Source: Citrobacter braakii (GTDB lineage Bacteria > Pseudomonadota > Gammaproteobacteria > Enterobacterales > Enterobacteriaceae). From it: 64,000 nucleotides of DNA. Positions 1 to 8,137 of the stretch are shown here, piece by piece. The notes below the pieces were generated by a model. That model saw nothing but the letters and a program-made list of their open reading frames with translations, searched no databases and was not told the DNA's origin. The stretch's first letter is position 1; each line of letters starts with the position of its first letter. The position numbers and the translations under genes were made by a program. The stretch is taken from contig NZ_NAEW01000011.1 in assembly GCF_002075345.1 (NCBI RefSeq), positions 42,580-106,579 on the forward strand, given 5' to 3'.

Positions 1-845
1 CGGTGCCTATTCTGGCGGTCTGGTTCTTTTGTATGGGGGCGTCGATCAAGCTAAGCGCCACCGGTACCGTGCTGCGTAAATCAGGCACGCTGGTCATAAC
101 CAAGATCCTGGTAGCGTGGGTGGTCGCGGCGATTGCTTCACGTATTCTGCCGGAACATGGTGTAGAAGTTGGTTTCTTCGCCGGCTTGTCTACGCTGGCG
201 CTGGTGGCCGCCATGGATATGACCAACGGCGGGCTGTATGCCTCGATTATGCAGCAGTACGGCACCAAAGAAGAGGCCGGGGCGTTTGTCCTGATGTCGC
301 TGGAGTCTGGCCCGCTGATGACTATGGTGATTCTGGGAACCGCCGGGATCGCTTCGTTTGAACCACACGTGTTTGTGGGGGCCGTATTACCGTTCCTGAT
401 TGGCTTTGCGCTGGGAAATCTGGACCCTGAGCTGCGGGAGTTCTTCAGCAAAGCGGTGCAGACATTGATTCCTTTCTTTGCCTTCGCGCTTGGTAACACC
501 ATTGATTTGAGCGTGATTGCGCAGACCGGTGTACTGGGTATTTTGCTGGGCGTGGCGGTAATTATCATTACCGGTATTCCATTGATTATCGCCGATAAAC
601 TGATTGGCGGCGGCGATGGCACAGCGGGGATTGCGGCCTCCAGCTCAGCTGGTGCGGCGGTCGCTACGCCAGTGCTGATTGCTGAAATGGTTCCGGCATT
701 TAAACCGATGGCACCGGCAGCAACTTCCCTTGTCGCCACGTCGGTGATTGTGACCTCCATTCTGGTGCCGATTATCACTTCCATCTGGTCGAAAAGAGTT
801 AAAGCCAGGGCGGCGGAAATTGATATTCGTAGCGCCGTGAAGTAA
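1..845 (+). CDS. kdgT: 2-keto-3-deoxygluconate permease KdgT, 5' truncated by window edge
   Basis: Inner-membrane proton symporter that imports 2-keto-3-deoxygluconate (KDG), an intermediate of pectin and hexuronate breakdown. The frame is open from base 3 (VPILAVW) to the stop at 843-845; the first visible ATG is internal. About 280 of the roughly 327 residues of the E. coli protein are present, so about 48 N-terminal residues lie outside the window. The visible part is a run of hydrophobic segments typical of the KdgT family, with conserved stretches such as [10 protein letters not shown] and [15 protein letters not shown]. It converges on a lyase gene of the DHDPS family that could act on the imported sugar acid. 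The promoter is not in the window, so regulation cannot be read here. Confidence 0.96.
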   Translation, partial: VPILAVWFFCMGASIKLSATGTVLRKSGTLVITKILVAWVVAAIASRILPEHGVEVGFFAGLSTLALVAAMDMTNGGLYASIMQQYGTKEEAGAFVLMSLESGPLMTMVILGTAGIASFEPHVFVGAVLPFLIGFALGNLDPELREFFSKAVQTLIPFFAFALGNTIDLSVIAQTGVLGILLGVAVIIITGIPLIIADKLIGGGDGTAGIAASSSAGAAVATPVLIAEMVPAFKPMAPAATSLVATSVIVTSILVPIITSIWSKRVKARAAEIDIRSAVK

Positions 846-854
846 GTCTCTTTT

Positions 855-878
855 GCCGGATGGTCTGTTCCATCCGGC
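855..878. terminator. Hairpin between convergent kdgT and lyase gene (REP-like)
   Basis: GCCGGATGG and CCATCCGGC form a 9-bp stem with a 6-base loop in the short gap between two converging genes. The arms resemble REP sequences. The U-tracts on both strands are short, so it is a likely bidirectional 3'-end structure rather than a classic strong terminator. Confidence 0.55.
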
Positions 879-886
879 TTAACGAT

Positions 887-1783
887 TTACGCTTTGACGA
901 CAAATACCTCATCGATGGTCCGACACTCACCCTCGTTCAACTCTCCGCCGGCATTTCGTGACACGCCGGTGCAATAGCCAAACTTACGCGATACCACGGT
1001 TTTGATGGTGGTGACGAAATCTTCGCCGATGGCGTAGATGGACATGTAGGTGCCAATCTGGTCCTGAATGTCGCGAAGTGCTGTCAGGTCGCTCTGTTTA
1101 AATGCTTCCCGTGCGCTGACAAACAGTTCAGGCATGACGTTGTTTAATCCTGAAATCACCCCCGCGCCGCCTGCCAGCAGGTTAGGAATGTAGTATTCGT
1201 CATAGCCGGACAACACGGCAAAATCCTCCCGTACGGCGCGGGTGGTCTGGATCATACTGCGAGTATGGGACTGGCAGTCGACGGTATCTTTAATGCCTGC
1301 GAAGTTGGGGAACTCGGCGGCGAGGGTGGCAACCAGTTCGGGCGTTAAATCGCAGCCAGTGCGCGCCGGAAAGTTATAGGCAAACCATTTACCGCTGAGC
1401 TTCTGCCCCAACTGACGGAAGTAGCTCAGCAGCTGTTTTGCCGTTTGCCCATAGTAGTAAGGCGGCAGGATCATCACGGCGTCGTAATCGGCGCGATACG
1501 CTTCCTGCGCCATCAACAGCATATCATTCTGGCAGGTGGATGAGACGTTGGCGACCATCTTCAGCGAGCTCATAGCGCGGGCCTCGCGGATTAGTAACAG
1601 CTTTTCTTCGAGCGTAAAGGAGGCAAATTCCCCGATGCTACCCATCAGCAAAATCACGTCGATTTTGGCCTCGGTAAGGCGTTTGAGATGCTGGCTTAGA
1701 CCGTTAAGATCGATCTTGCCGTCATTATCCATTGGCGTAATGGAAGGACACCAGACGCCAGCAAATTGCGATTGACCAGTCAC
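887..1783 (-). CDS. DHDPS/N-acetylneuraminate-lyase family aldolase, probably KDG aldolase-like
   Basis: A 298-residue class I aldolase of the dihydrodipicolinate synthase/NAL family, expected to split or dehydrate a 2-keto acid through a Schiff base. Visible family features are the GSIGE carboxylate-binding motif (about 48-52, in place of GTTGE), the catalytic Tyr136 in FAYNF and the Schiff-base Lys165 in AGIKDT. It starts with GTG, 8 bases after a good AAGGAG site. Its position next to kdgT suggests 2-keto-3-deoxygluconate or a related sugar acid as substrate, as for the E. coli paralogues YagE and YjhH; this is inference. A palindrome resembling a KdgR operator lies just upstream of the ribosome binding site. 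It is not dapA, which has other neighbours and an exact GTTGE motif. Confidence 0.85.
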   Translation of the reverse strand: MTGQSQFAGVWCPSITPMDNDGKIDLNGLSQHLKRLTEAKIDVILLMGSIGEFASFTLEEKLLLIREARAMSSLKMVANVSSTCQNDMLLMAQEAYRADYDAVMILPPYYYGQTAKQLLSYFRQLGQKLSGKWFAYNFPARTGCDLTPELVATLAAEFPNFAGIKDTVDCQSHTRSMIQTTRAVREDFAVLSGYDEYYIPNLLAGGAGVISGLNNVMPELFVSAREAFKQSDLTALRDIQDQIGTYMSIYAIGEDFVTTIKTVVSRKFGYCTGVSRNAGGELNEGECRTIDEVFVVKA

Positions 1784-1798
1784 GTTGTTGACTCCTTA

Positions 1799-1817
1799 TT
1801 TGAAATGATGTTTCAAA
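1799..1817. promoter_or_regulatory. KdgR-like operator palindrome upstream of the lyase
   Basis: A perfect inverted repeat TTTGAAA-N5-TTTCAAA lies 16 bases upstream of the GTG start of the lyase gene. The core TGAAA-N5-TTTCA fits my recollection of the enterobacterial KdgR site. Binding would block transcript initiation or early elongation. The identity of the regulator is inferred from motif and from the neighbour kdgT. Confidence 0.6.
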
Positions 1818-1935
1818 ACCAGATTACATTGATAGCATGTGTCCCTAAGTTTCATGTGAACCGTGCTCTCATTTTGAGCGACTGGGGTAAAATAAATGTG
1901 GTGTAATGGGGGAAATTTATCGGGAGAGGGAACAG

Positions 1936-2610
1936 ATGCGATATCCGGTCGATGTTTTTACAGGCAAGGTTCGGGACTACACGGGAAGCCGTCCCAGCGC
2001 GATTGCTAAGGTCCAGGTTGACGGCGAGCTGACGCTGACCGAACTGGGGCTGACGGGTGATGAACAGGCGGAAACGAAAATTCACGGTGGGCCGGATCGC
2101 GCGCTGTGCCACTATCCGCGTGAACACTATCAGCACTGGAGACAAGAGTTTCCGGAGCAGGCAGAGCGCTTTGTCGCGCCCGCGTTTGGCGAGAATCTCT
2201 CTACTCAGGGGCTAACGGAAGAGAATGTATTTATTGGCGACATTTTCCAGTGGGGAGATGCGCTGATTCAGGTCACGCAGCCGCGCTCGCCGTGTTTTAA
2301 GCTGAATTTCCATTTTGGCATCAGCGATATGGCCAGCCAGATGCAGGAGGCAGGCAAGACGGGCTGGCTGTGCAGCGTCATCGCTCCAGGTCTGGTGTCG
2401 GCGGACGCGCCGTTGATCCTGGCTTCACGCGTCAGCGACGTCAGCGTGCGGGAGGCGATTGCCATTGCCTGGCATATGCCGTTTGATGACTCACAATATC
2501 ACCGTTTACTCTCGGCTGCCGGGTTATCGAAAAGCTGGACCAGAACGATGCAAAAGCGTCGTTTAAGCGGCAAGATCGAAGACAATTCCCGACGTTTGTG
2601 GGGAAAATAA
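1936..2610 (+). CDS. yiiM: MOSC-domain protein YiiM (6-N-hydroxylaminopurine resistance)
   Basis: A 224-residue MOSC-domain protein that belongs to the molybdenum-cofactor-dependent system reducing N-hydroxylated bases such as 6-N-hydroxylaminopurine. It starts MRYPVDVFTG, as in E. coli YiiM, and has the same length from this ATG. An in-frame ATG 30 bases upstream (1906) would add ten residues not present in the E. coli protein and was not chosen. The MOSC core includes HGGPDRAL, FGENLS and the conserved Cys in the QPRSPCFKLN stretch, the presumed cofactor-sulfur ligand. It is followed by two hairpins and then the accessory cassette, so it is the last core gene before cpxA. Confidence 0.95.
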   Translation: MRYPVDVFTGKVRDYTGSRPSAIAKVQVDGELTLTELGLTGDEQAETKIHGGPDRALCHYPREHYQHWRQEFPEQAERFVAPAFGENLSTQGLTEENVFIGDIFQWGDALIQVTQPRSPCFKLNFHFGISDMASQMQEAGKTGWLCSVIAPGLVSADAPLILASRVSDVSVREAIAIAWHMPFDDSQYHRLLSAAGLSKSWTRTMQKRRLSGKIEDNSRRLWGK

Positions 2611-2632
2611 AGCCATTCTGGCCATGCAATTA

Positions 2633-2654
2633 AATCAGGTGGTAACACCTGATT
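2633..2654. terminator. Hairpin after yiiM
   Basis: AATCAGGTG and CACCTGATT form a 9-bp stem with a GTAA loop 23 bases after the yiiM stop. No long U-run follows, so termination is plausible but not certain. Confidence 0.5.
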
Positions 2655-2687
2655 TGCCTCTCTCGTGGTTCTTATCTCTGCATACTA

Positions 2688-2710
2688 AGGCAGGTTAAAA
2701 AAACCTGCCT
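2688..2710. other. Second hairpin in the yiiM-GntR gap
   Basis: AGGCAGGTT and AACCTGCCT form a 9-bp stem around an A-rich loop. There is no U-run after it on either strand. It marks the left edge of the accessory cassette and could be a 3' end or an unidentified structure. Confidence 0.4.
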
Positions 2711-2817
2711 GTCACGCCATGTTTTCAGTCCATTCTTGATACCTGGCCCACAAAAAGAAACTCTGCGTTGAAAAAAAACTTGAGTATTTCCTGCACTCAA
2801 ATATCTTAGCTTTAAAT

Positions 2818-2829
2818 TGGTTTAAACCA
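2818..2829. promoter_or_regulatory. Predicted GntR/HutC-type operator
   Basis: TGGTTTAAACCA is a perfect 12-bp palindrome ending one base before the ATG of the GntR-family regulator. It has the TGGT-N4-ACCA form known for HutC-subfamily regulators such as DasR. Its position over the ribosome-binding region suggests autorepression. No second copy was seen upstream of the transporter gene. Confidence 0.6.
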
Positions 2830-2830
2830 G

Positions 2831-3544
2831 ATGAGTAAGATGAAAAAGAAAAACAATGTTGATGTGCTTAGAGAGCGCTTTGAAAGCTGGTTAAACGAGA
2901 ATAATTTGCCAGCGGGCTCTAAATTGCCTTCGGAGAGAGAGTTATGTGAGTTGCTGGATGCGAAGCGCATGACTTTACGTCAGGTTCTGATTGAGCTTGA
3001 GATCGATGCGCGTATCTTCCGAAAGAACCGCAGTGGTTGGTTTATTTCATCGAAGCGATTTATTTATAATCCCAAATCACTTTCCAGCTTTAATGCTGAA
3101 GCCTGTGCTCAGGGGCGCAAGCCTTTTTGGGGTTATTTAACCAAAGAAACGATTGCGACGGTTCCGCACCATGTTGATGATGTTTTTCTCTCCTCCGGTG
3201 ATCGCTATTTAGTTACCGGTTGGTGTGGTCTTGATTCGCATAAAGTGTTTTACCATGAGTCCTATATTGATGCTGATGTTGCGCCAGGATTCATTAATAA
3301 ATTGGGCAATCAGTCTTTTGCCAGCGTCTGGGAAGATGCGTTTGGTCATGCTTTAAATATCAAAGAAATGATTTTTAAACCGGTCAATATGCCAGAAGTG
3401 GCCTGCAAAGAGTTGGGCGTTGCGCCTAATACTTATGGAATTTTAGTAGAAAAACATCGGGCTACCCGAGATAAAAAAGTGGTTCAGGTTGATTTTGAAT
3501 ACTGGCGACTTGAATCTGTGGAACTTGTTATTCGTGATGAATGA
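2831..3544 (+). CDS. GntR-family (HutC/UTRA) transcriptional regulator
   Basis: A 237-residue regulator. Residues about 10-75 form a GntR winged helix-turn-helix (LPSERELCELLDAKRMTLRQ is the recognition part). Residues about 90-235 look like a UTRA effector domain, which in this subfamily binds a sugar phosphate or similar small ligand. It probably represses the two genes downstream: its stop overlaps the next start in an ATGA arrangement at 3541-3544, and a palindromic operator abuts its own start. The Shine-Dalgarno sequence is weak; an in-frame ATG at 2840 is an alternative start. It is more AT-rich than the cpx genes. I do not recognise a named orthologue. Confidence 0.85.
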   Translation: MSKMKKKNNVDVLRERFESWLNENNLPAGSKLPSERELCELLDAKRMTLRQVLIELEIDARIFRKNRSGWFISSKRFIYNPKSLSSFNAEACAQGRKPFWGYLTKETIATVPHHVDDVFLSSGDRYLVTGWCGLDSHKVFYHESYIDADVAPGFINKLGNQSFASVWEDAFGHALNIKEMIFKPVNMPEVACKELGVAPNTYGILVEKHRATRDKKVVQVDFEYWRLESVELVIRDE

Positions 3545-4509
3545 GAAAAATAATGGGAAAATGCAACCAAGAACTTCTCGCTGAACGTGCGAGAAATATA
3601 CCACTGTACCTACATGCTTATGCCTTTCATCTGAATATGCGCTATGAGAGAGTCCTTCCGAGCGATCTTCTGGATATTGCGCATCAGCAACAATTAAAGG
3701 GAGTGAAAATACATGTTGAGGATGGTGAGTCCCAATCGCTGCAGAAACTAAACGATCGGCAGTTGCACGATTTTAAAGAAAAGGCCAAAAAATATAACCT
3801 CGATGTACATATTGAAACGAGCGCATCGGACAAGGCGACATTGACGGATGCGATCCGTATTGCTGTGGCAACTGGCGCAACTTCAGTACGTTTCTACCCG
3901 CGCTATGAAGGACATCTCAACGATGTCATGGCAAAGATTGCCAATGATATTGCGTGGTTGTCTCAGTATGACGATTGCGGACTAAGCTTTACTATCGAAC
4001 AGCATGAAGATCTGCAAGGCCATGAACTGGTGACGCTGGTTAATAATAGTGGAATGAAGAATCTCTCTATTCTATTTGATTTTGGCAACATGATTAATGC
4101 CAATGAGCAGCCGCTTTCTGCGTTAGAGGTCATGTCCCCTCTAATCACTCAGGTACATATCAAAGACGCAAAAATTATTAAAGAAGGTAAAGGCTGGGGG
4201 CATGAGGCTTGTCGTTCAGGATACGGTGACTTACCAATGGAAGAGATGCTTAAGGCATTATTACTTTTAGGTGAGGATAAACCGCAAGTAAATGCTTTTG
4301 GTCTGGAAGAGGAAGTTGAATATTATGCTCCGGCATTTCGTTTTGATGATGAAGGTGATAATCCCTGGATCCCATGGCGCGATGCAAGCTATACGCCGCT
4401 GCCCGACAGTAACATGATTGATGCGCGACTGGCGCAGGAAAAAGAACATGCTCTTGCTCAAATAAAGTATATCCGTGATTTATGCGACAAGTTTACAAGT
4501 AATAAATAA
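3541..4509 (+). CDS. Sugar phosphate isomerase/epimerase-like TIM barrel (AP_endonuc_2 fold)
   Basis: A 322-residue protein resembling the xylose-isomerase-like TIM barrel family of sugar isomerases and epimerases. The expected divalent-metal ligands are visible in order: Glu153 (TIEQHED), Asp180 (LFDFGNM), His206 (VHIKDAK) and Glu256 or 257 (GLEEEVEY). The reaction is probably ketose/aldose isomerisation or epimerisation; the substrate cannot be read from the sequence. The last 60 residues, with NPWIPWRDASY, extend beyond the usual barrel. It is translationally coupled to the regulator by a 4-base overlap and followed by a transporter, so it probably handles the sugar that transporter imports. 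An ATG at 3553 is a possible alternative start. Confidence 0.8.
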   Translation: MRKIMGKCNQELLAERARNIPLYLHAYAFHLNMRYERVLPSDLLDIAHQQQLKGVKIHVEDGESQSLQKLNDRQLHDFKEKAKKYNLDVHIETSASDKATLTDAIRIAVATGATSVRFYPRYEGHLNDVMAKIANDIAWLSQYDDCGLSFTIEQHEDLQGHELVTLVNNSGMKNLSILFDFGNMINANEQPLSALEVMSPLITQVHIKDAKIIKEGKGWGHEACRSGYGDLPMEEMLKALLLLGEDKPQVNAFGLEEEVEYYAPAFRFDDEGDNPWIPWRDASYTPLPDSNMIDARLAQEKEHALAQIKYIRDLCDKFTSNK

Positions 4510-4621
4510 ACTTCTTTTAATATTATTAAATGCGAAAAGGGTTATGAAAATAACTCTCTTAATTTATTAGTTATATGATTTAATTTAAATATTTCTCTCA
4601 ACAAGCAATGAGGGTTTAATT

Positions 4622-5878
4622 ATGTTCATGAACAAATGGGCAAGGCTCTGTTTTTTAATTTTAGGCGGCGGCACAATATTCAAACTTTCAAGTATGAAAG
4701 ACGTTTTCTATGTGCCAATGCAAAGTGACTGGGGTTTAACCAATACGCAAATTGGTTTAAGTTTTACTGTTTATACGATTGTTCAGACAACCGGGCTTTT
4801 TCTGTCGCTCTATATCGCAGACCGTTATTCCAAGAAAATATTATTACCATTTGGTCTGATCGGCGTTGGGCTATGCGGTTTATATTTGGCGACGCTACCG
4901 TCATTTACCGGTTATCTTATTTGCTTTGCCGCAATGGCGTTCTTTGCCGATGTGGTTTATTGGCCGGTGTTATTGAAAGCTGTGCGTCTGCTAGGTACGC
5001 AAGAAGAACAAGGGCGCATGTTTGGCTTTTTAGAAGCCGGACGTGGCGTGGTGGATGTTATCGTCGCTTCTGGCGCTCTGTTTGTTTTCGTCCAGTTTGG
5101 TGAAGGTAAAGCGGGGATGCAGGCGGGTCTGTTGTTTTATACGGTCATTACGCTTGCGGCAGGTATTGTGACGTACTTTATTGTCGATGATGACAAAGTG
5201 AAAGGCGGCGAGAAAACCAGTGCAAACATGGAAGTCTTAAAGGGTATCAAACATGTGTTGTCCTGCCCTAACGTCTGGCTGGCTTCTTTAGGGATTTTCT
5301 TTGTTTACGCCGCGTACTGTGGCCTGACTTACTTCATCCCATTCTTAAAAGATATCTACATGCTGCCGGTAGCACTCGTCGGCGCGTACGGCATCATCAA
5401 CCAGTATGCATTGAAAATGGTGGGAGGGCCGATTGGTGGGCTGCTGGCGGATAAGGTTGCTAAATCACCTACGGTTTACCTGAAGTGGACGTTTCTGATC
5501 TCTGCTGCTGCTATGGTTGTTTTTATGCTGTTGCCACATCAAACGATGAATGTGTATATCGGTATGGCGGCGACGCTAGGATTTGGGGCGATTATTTTCT
5601 CACAGCGCGCCATTTTCTTTGCACCAATGGATGAGATTGGTACCCCGCGTGAATATGCCGGTTCGGCGATGGCATTTGGCTGTATTATCGGTTATATGCC
5701 CGCCATGTTTGCGTATACGTTATACGGCTATTTACTGGATACCAATAGCGGCATCACGGGCTATAACTATGTCTTTAGCGTGATGATTGCGTTCAGCTTA
5801 ATGGGCTTTATCTGTTCGACCATTCTGGTGAAGCGGATTAAAAAGCAAAAGCTAGCGGCTGCGACTGTGGCAGCATAA
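4622..5878 (+). CDS. MFS transporter, YihN/YqcE-like
   Basis: A 418-residue major facilitator superfamily permease with about 12 hydrophobic segments and a central charged loop (near residues 185-205). Typical features include the ADRYSKK loop after helix 2 and GGLLADKV in the second half. Overall it resembles E. coli YihN and YqcE, transporters of unsettled substrate. A GAGGG site lies 8 bases before the ATG. It follows the isomerase-like gene after a 112-base AT-rich gap holding a weak hairpin near 4536-4560, so it may be expressed partly by read-through. It probably imports the substrate of the isomerase-like protein. Its 3' end converges on cpxA across a strong bidirectional hairpin. Confidence 0.85.
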   Translation: MFMNKWARLCFLILGGGTIFKLSSMKDVFYVPMQSDWGLTNTQIGLSFTVYTIVQTTGLFLSLYIADRYSKKILLPFGLIGVGLCGLYLATLPSFTGYLICFAAMAFFADVVYWPVLLKAVRLLGTQEEQGRMFGFLEAGRGVVDVIVASGALFVFVQFGEGKAGMQAGLLFYTVITLAAGIVTYFIVDDDKVKGGEKTSANMEVLKGIKHVLSCPNVWLASLGIFFVYAAYCGLTYFIPFLKDIYMLPVALVGAYGIINQYALKMVGGPIGGLLADKVAKSPTVYLKWTFLISAAAMVVFMLLPHQTMNVYIGMAATLGFGAIIFSQRAIFFAPMDEIGTPREYAGSAMAFGCIIGYMPAMFAYTLYGYLLDTNSGITGYNYVFSVMIAFSLMGFICSTILVKRIKKQKLAAATVAA

Positions 5879-5886
5879 TGTGAGAA

Positions 5887-5914
5887 CTTCCCCGGCATTA
5901 CGTTACCGGGGAAG
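5887..5914. terminator. Bidirectional hairpin between MFS gene and cpxA
   Basis: CTTCCCCGG and CCGGGGAAG form a 9-bp GC-rich stem with a 10-base loop in the 40-base gap between the two converging genes. It can serve both 3' ends. Confidence 0.7.
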
Positions 5915-5918
5915 CCTG

Positions 5919-7292
5919 TTAAGCGCGTTTATACAGCGGCAACCAAATTACCAGCCGTAAACCACCCAGCGGGCTGTCTTCGGCTTTCACCCAGCCACGA
6001 TGCTGTTGGATTGCGGTTTCAACAATCGCCAGACCCAGACCTGTTCCGCCAGACTCGCGATCGCGCGCCTCATCGGTACGATAGAACGGACGGAAAATCT
6101 GTTCTCGGTCTTCAGGGCTAACGCCCGGGCCATCGTCGTCGACGGTGATGGTAATCCCATCGATATCCACCGCGAAGCCAACTTCAATCTGCGTGTGTGA
6201 ATAACGCAGGGCATTGCGCACAATGTTTTCCAGCGCGCTTTCCAGCGCATTTGGGTTGCCGTACAGCGGCCACGGGCCCGGCGGGAAATTCACCGTGAGT
6301 GATTTACCCATCTGCTCGGCTTCAAAGGCGGCGTTATCCAGCACTTCGCCCCACAGCTGATTGGCTTTCACCGTTTCACTGACCAGCGCGTTTTTCTGCT
6401 GATTGCGTGACATCACCAGCAGGTCGTTGATCATGCTGTCCAGCCGATGCGCTTCTGTTTCAATACGCTCCAGCTCTTTGCTTTCACCGCTACGACGGCG
6501 CAGCAGCGCGGTGCCCAACTGCAGACGCGTCAACGGCGTTCTCAACTCGTGAGAGATGTCCGACAGCAGGCGTTGCTGCGAGGTCATCATTCGCTCCAGC
6601 GCCGTCACCATCTGGTTAAAGCTGGCGCCTGCCGCCAGAAACTCCTGCGGACCGGCTTCCAGTTCCGGATGCTGACGCAGGTTGCCCTGGGCCACTTCAT
6701 CCGCCGCGTTTTTCAACTTACGCGCCGGTTTCGCCAGACTCCAGGCAAGCCAGAGCAATAGCGGAGAGCTGACTAACATGGTGACAATCAGCAACAACAG
6801 CGGTCGGTCGAACAACAGATTGATAAAGTCAGATTGTGAGCTGCTGGCAGGTCGAATGAGATACAGCTGGTAGTTATCTTCGCCGTCTCTGACGGAGAAA
6901 GGCCCGACCATCTCAACGCGACCGTATTTTTTCTTTTGCGGATGGTCGGCGTTATCAGCCTGACCAATAAAGTTACGAATGATCTGCATTTCGTTGCGTT
7001 CTGCGCCGATCACGCGTCCTTCCGTCGTAACAAGCAATAACCGCTGTCCTGGCGGCGCCCACTTGTCTATCGCCCGAAACAAGCGACGCCACCACATCAA
7101 ATCGTTGGGTGGATCGTTCGCCAGTTCAGCTTCAACGTGTTGCTCAATCATCAACCCCTGGCGCTGCTCGCTGTCCAGTAGCTCGGTCATCTGGCGTGAA
7201 TCAAGCTTGGGTAACATCAGTACCAACATCAACACCAGTGCCAGCGTCAACCAGAAGATGGCAAAGATGCGTGCGGTTAAGCTCCCTATCAT
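5919..7292 (-). CDS. cpxA: Envelope-stress sensor histidine kinase CpxA
   Basis: A 457-residue inner-membrane sensor kinase/phosphatase that phosphorylates CpxR when the envelope is stressed and is held off by CpxP. The order is: TM1 near residues 8-28, a periplasmic domain, TM2 near 165-185, a HAMP linker, the dimerisation/phosphoacceptor helix with His248 in the ISHELRTPL box, and a HATPase domain with N-box and GTGLGL motifs. The start overlaps the cpxR stop by 4 bases, so the two are translationally coupled. Transcription runs from the CpxR box between cpxR and cpxP. Nothing is truncated or missing. Confidence 0.98.
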   Translation of the reverse strand: MIGSLTARIFAIFWLTLALVLMLVLMLPKLDSRQMTELLDSEQRQGLMIEQHVEAELANDPPNDLMWWRRLFRAIDKWAPPGQRLLLVTTEGRVIGAERNEMQIIRNFIGQADNADHPQKKKYGRVEMVGPFSVRDGEDNYQLYLIRPASSSQSDFINLLFDRPLLLLIVTMLVSSPLLLWLAWSLAKPARKLKNAADEVAQGNLRQHPELEAGPQEFLAAGASFNQMVTALERMMTSQQRLLSDISHELRTPLTRLQLGTALLRRRSGESKELERIETEAHRLDSMINDLLVMSRNQQKNALVSETVKANQLWGEVLDNAAFEAEQMGKSLTVNFPPGPWPLYGNPNALESALENIVRNALRYSHTQIEVGFAVDIDGITITVDDDGPGVSPEDREQIFRPFYRTDEARDRESGGTGLGLAIVETAIQQHRGWVKAEDSPLGGLRLVIWLPLYKRA

Positions 7293-7987
7293 GAAGCGGA
7301 GACCATCAGGTAGCCGCGACCGCGCAGGGTTTTAAACCACGGGTGTCCGTCTTTACGTTCTGGCAGCTTACGACGCAGGTTCGAGATATGCATGTCGATC
7401 GCGCGATCGAAAGGTGTCAGGCGTTTGCCCAGCACTTCCTGGCTCAGGTGTTCACGCGAAACCACCTGACCGAGATGCTGTGCCAGCAAATAGAGCAGGG
7501 TGAATTCGGTGCCGGTTAACTCCAGGGTTTGCCCGTCAAAGCTGGCTTCCTGGCGACCCGGATTAAGGCTTAACGCATCCACTTCCAGAGTGGGCGAACC
7601 GTTGTCGCTGTTCTGCTGCTGTTCGCTCCAGTGTGAGCGACGCAAAATAGCGCGGATGCGCGCGACCAGTTCACGGTCGTTAAACGGTTTGGGTAAATAG
7701 TCGTCCGCGCCCAGCTCAAGGCCAAGTACGCGATCCAATTCGCTGCCGCGAGCGGTCAGCATGATTACGGGTGTCTGGTGTGTCTGACGAAGTGCTTTCA
7801 GCGTATCAATGCCATTTTTCTTCGGCATCATGACGTCGAGCAAAAGTAAATCGATGCTGTCATCCAGAAGCTCAAGCGCCTGTTCCCCATCATAGGCAAC
7901 CAGCACATCGAAACCTTCCATTTCGAGCAACTCCTTTAACAGGGAAGTCAGCTCTCGGTCATCATCAACTAACAGGATTTTATTCAT
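7289..7987 (-). CDS. cpxR: Envelope-stress response regulator CpxR
   Basis: A 232-residue OmpR/PhoB-type response regulator. The receiver domain carries the acidic pocket (Asp8-10), the phosphoacceptor Asp51 in LLLLDVMMP and the conserved Lys in the LPKPF turn. The C-terminal winged helix ends in RGRGYLM. Phosphorylated CpxR binds GTAAA-N5-GTAAA sites, one of which lies in the gap to cpxP, so the operon autoregulates. It forms an operon with cpxA and is divergent from cpxP. Confidence 0.98.
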   Translation of the reverse strand: MNKILLVDDDRELTSLLKELLEMEGFDVLVAYDGEQALELLDDSIDLLLLDVMMPKKNGIDTLKALRQTHQTPVIMLTARGSELDRVLGLELGADDYLPKPFNDRELVARIRAILRRSHWSEQQQNSDNGSPTLEVDALSLNPGRQEASFDGQTLELTGTEFTLLYLLAQHLGQVVSREHLSQEVLGKRLTPFDRAIDMHISNLRRKLPERKDGHPWFKTLRGRGYLMVSAS

Positions 7988-8042
7988 TGTTTACGTACCT
8001 CCGAGGCAGAAATTACGTCATCAGGCGTCGCTAATCTATGAC

Positions 8043-8057
8043 TTTACGTTGTTTTAC
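8043..8057. promoter_or_regulatory. CpxR box between cpxRA and cpxP
   Basis: TTTAC-GTTGT-TTTAC is the exact reverse complement of the CpxR consensus GTAAA-N5-GTAAA. It sits in the 150-bp divergent gap, where it can activate both cpxP and cpxRA. Confidence 0.9.
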
Positions 8058-8137
8058 ACCCCCTGACGCATGTTTGCAGCCCGAATCGTAAACTGTCTCT
8101 CGTTGAATCGCGACAGAAAAGATTTTGGGAGCAAGTG

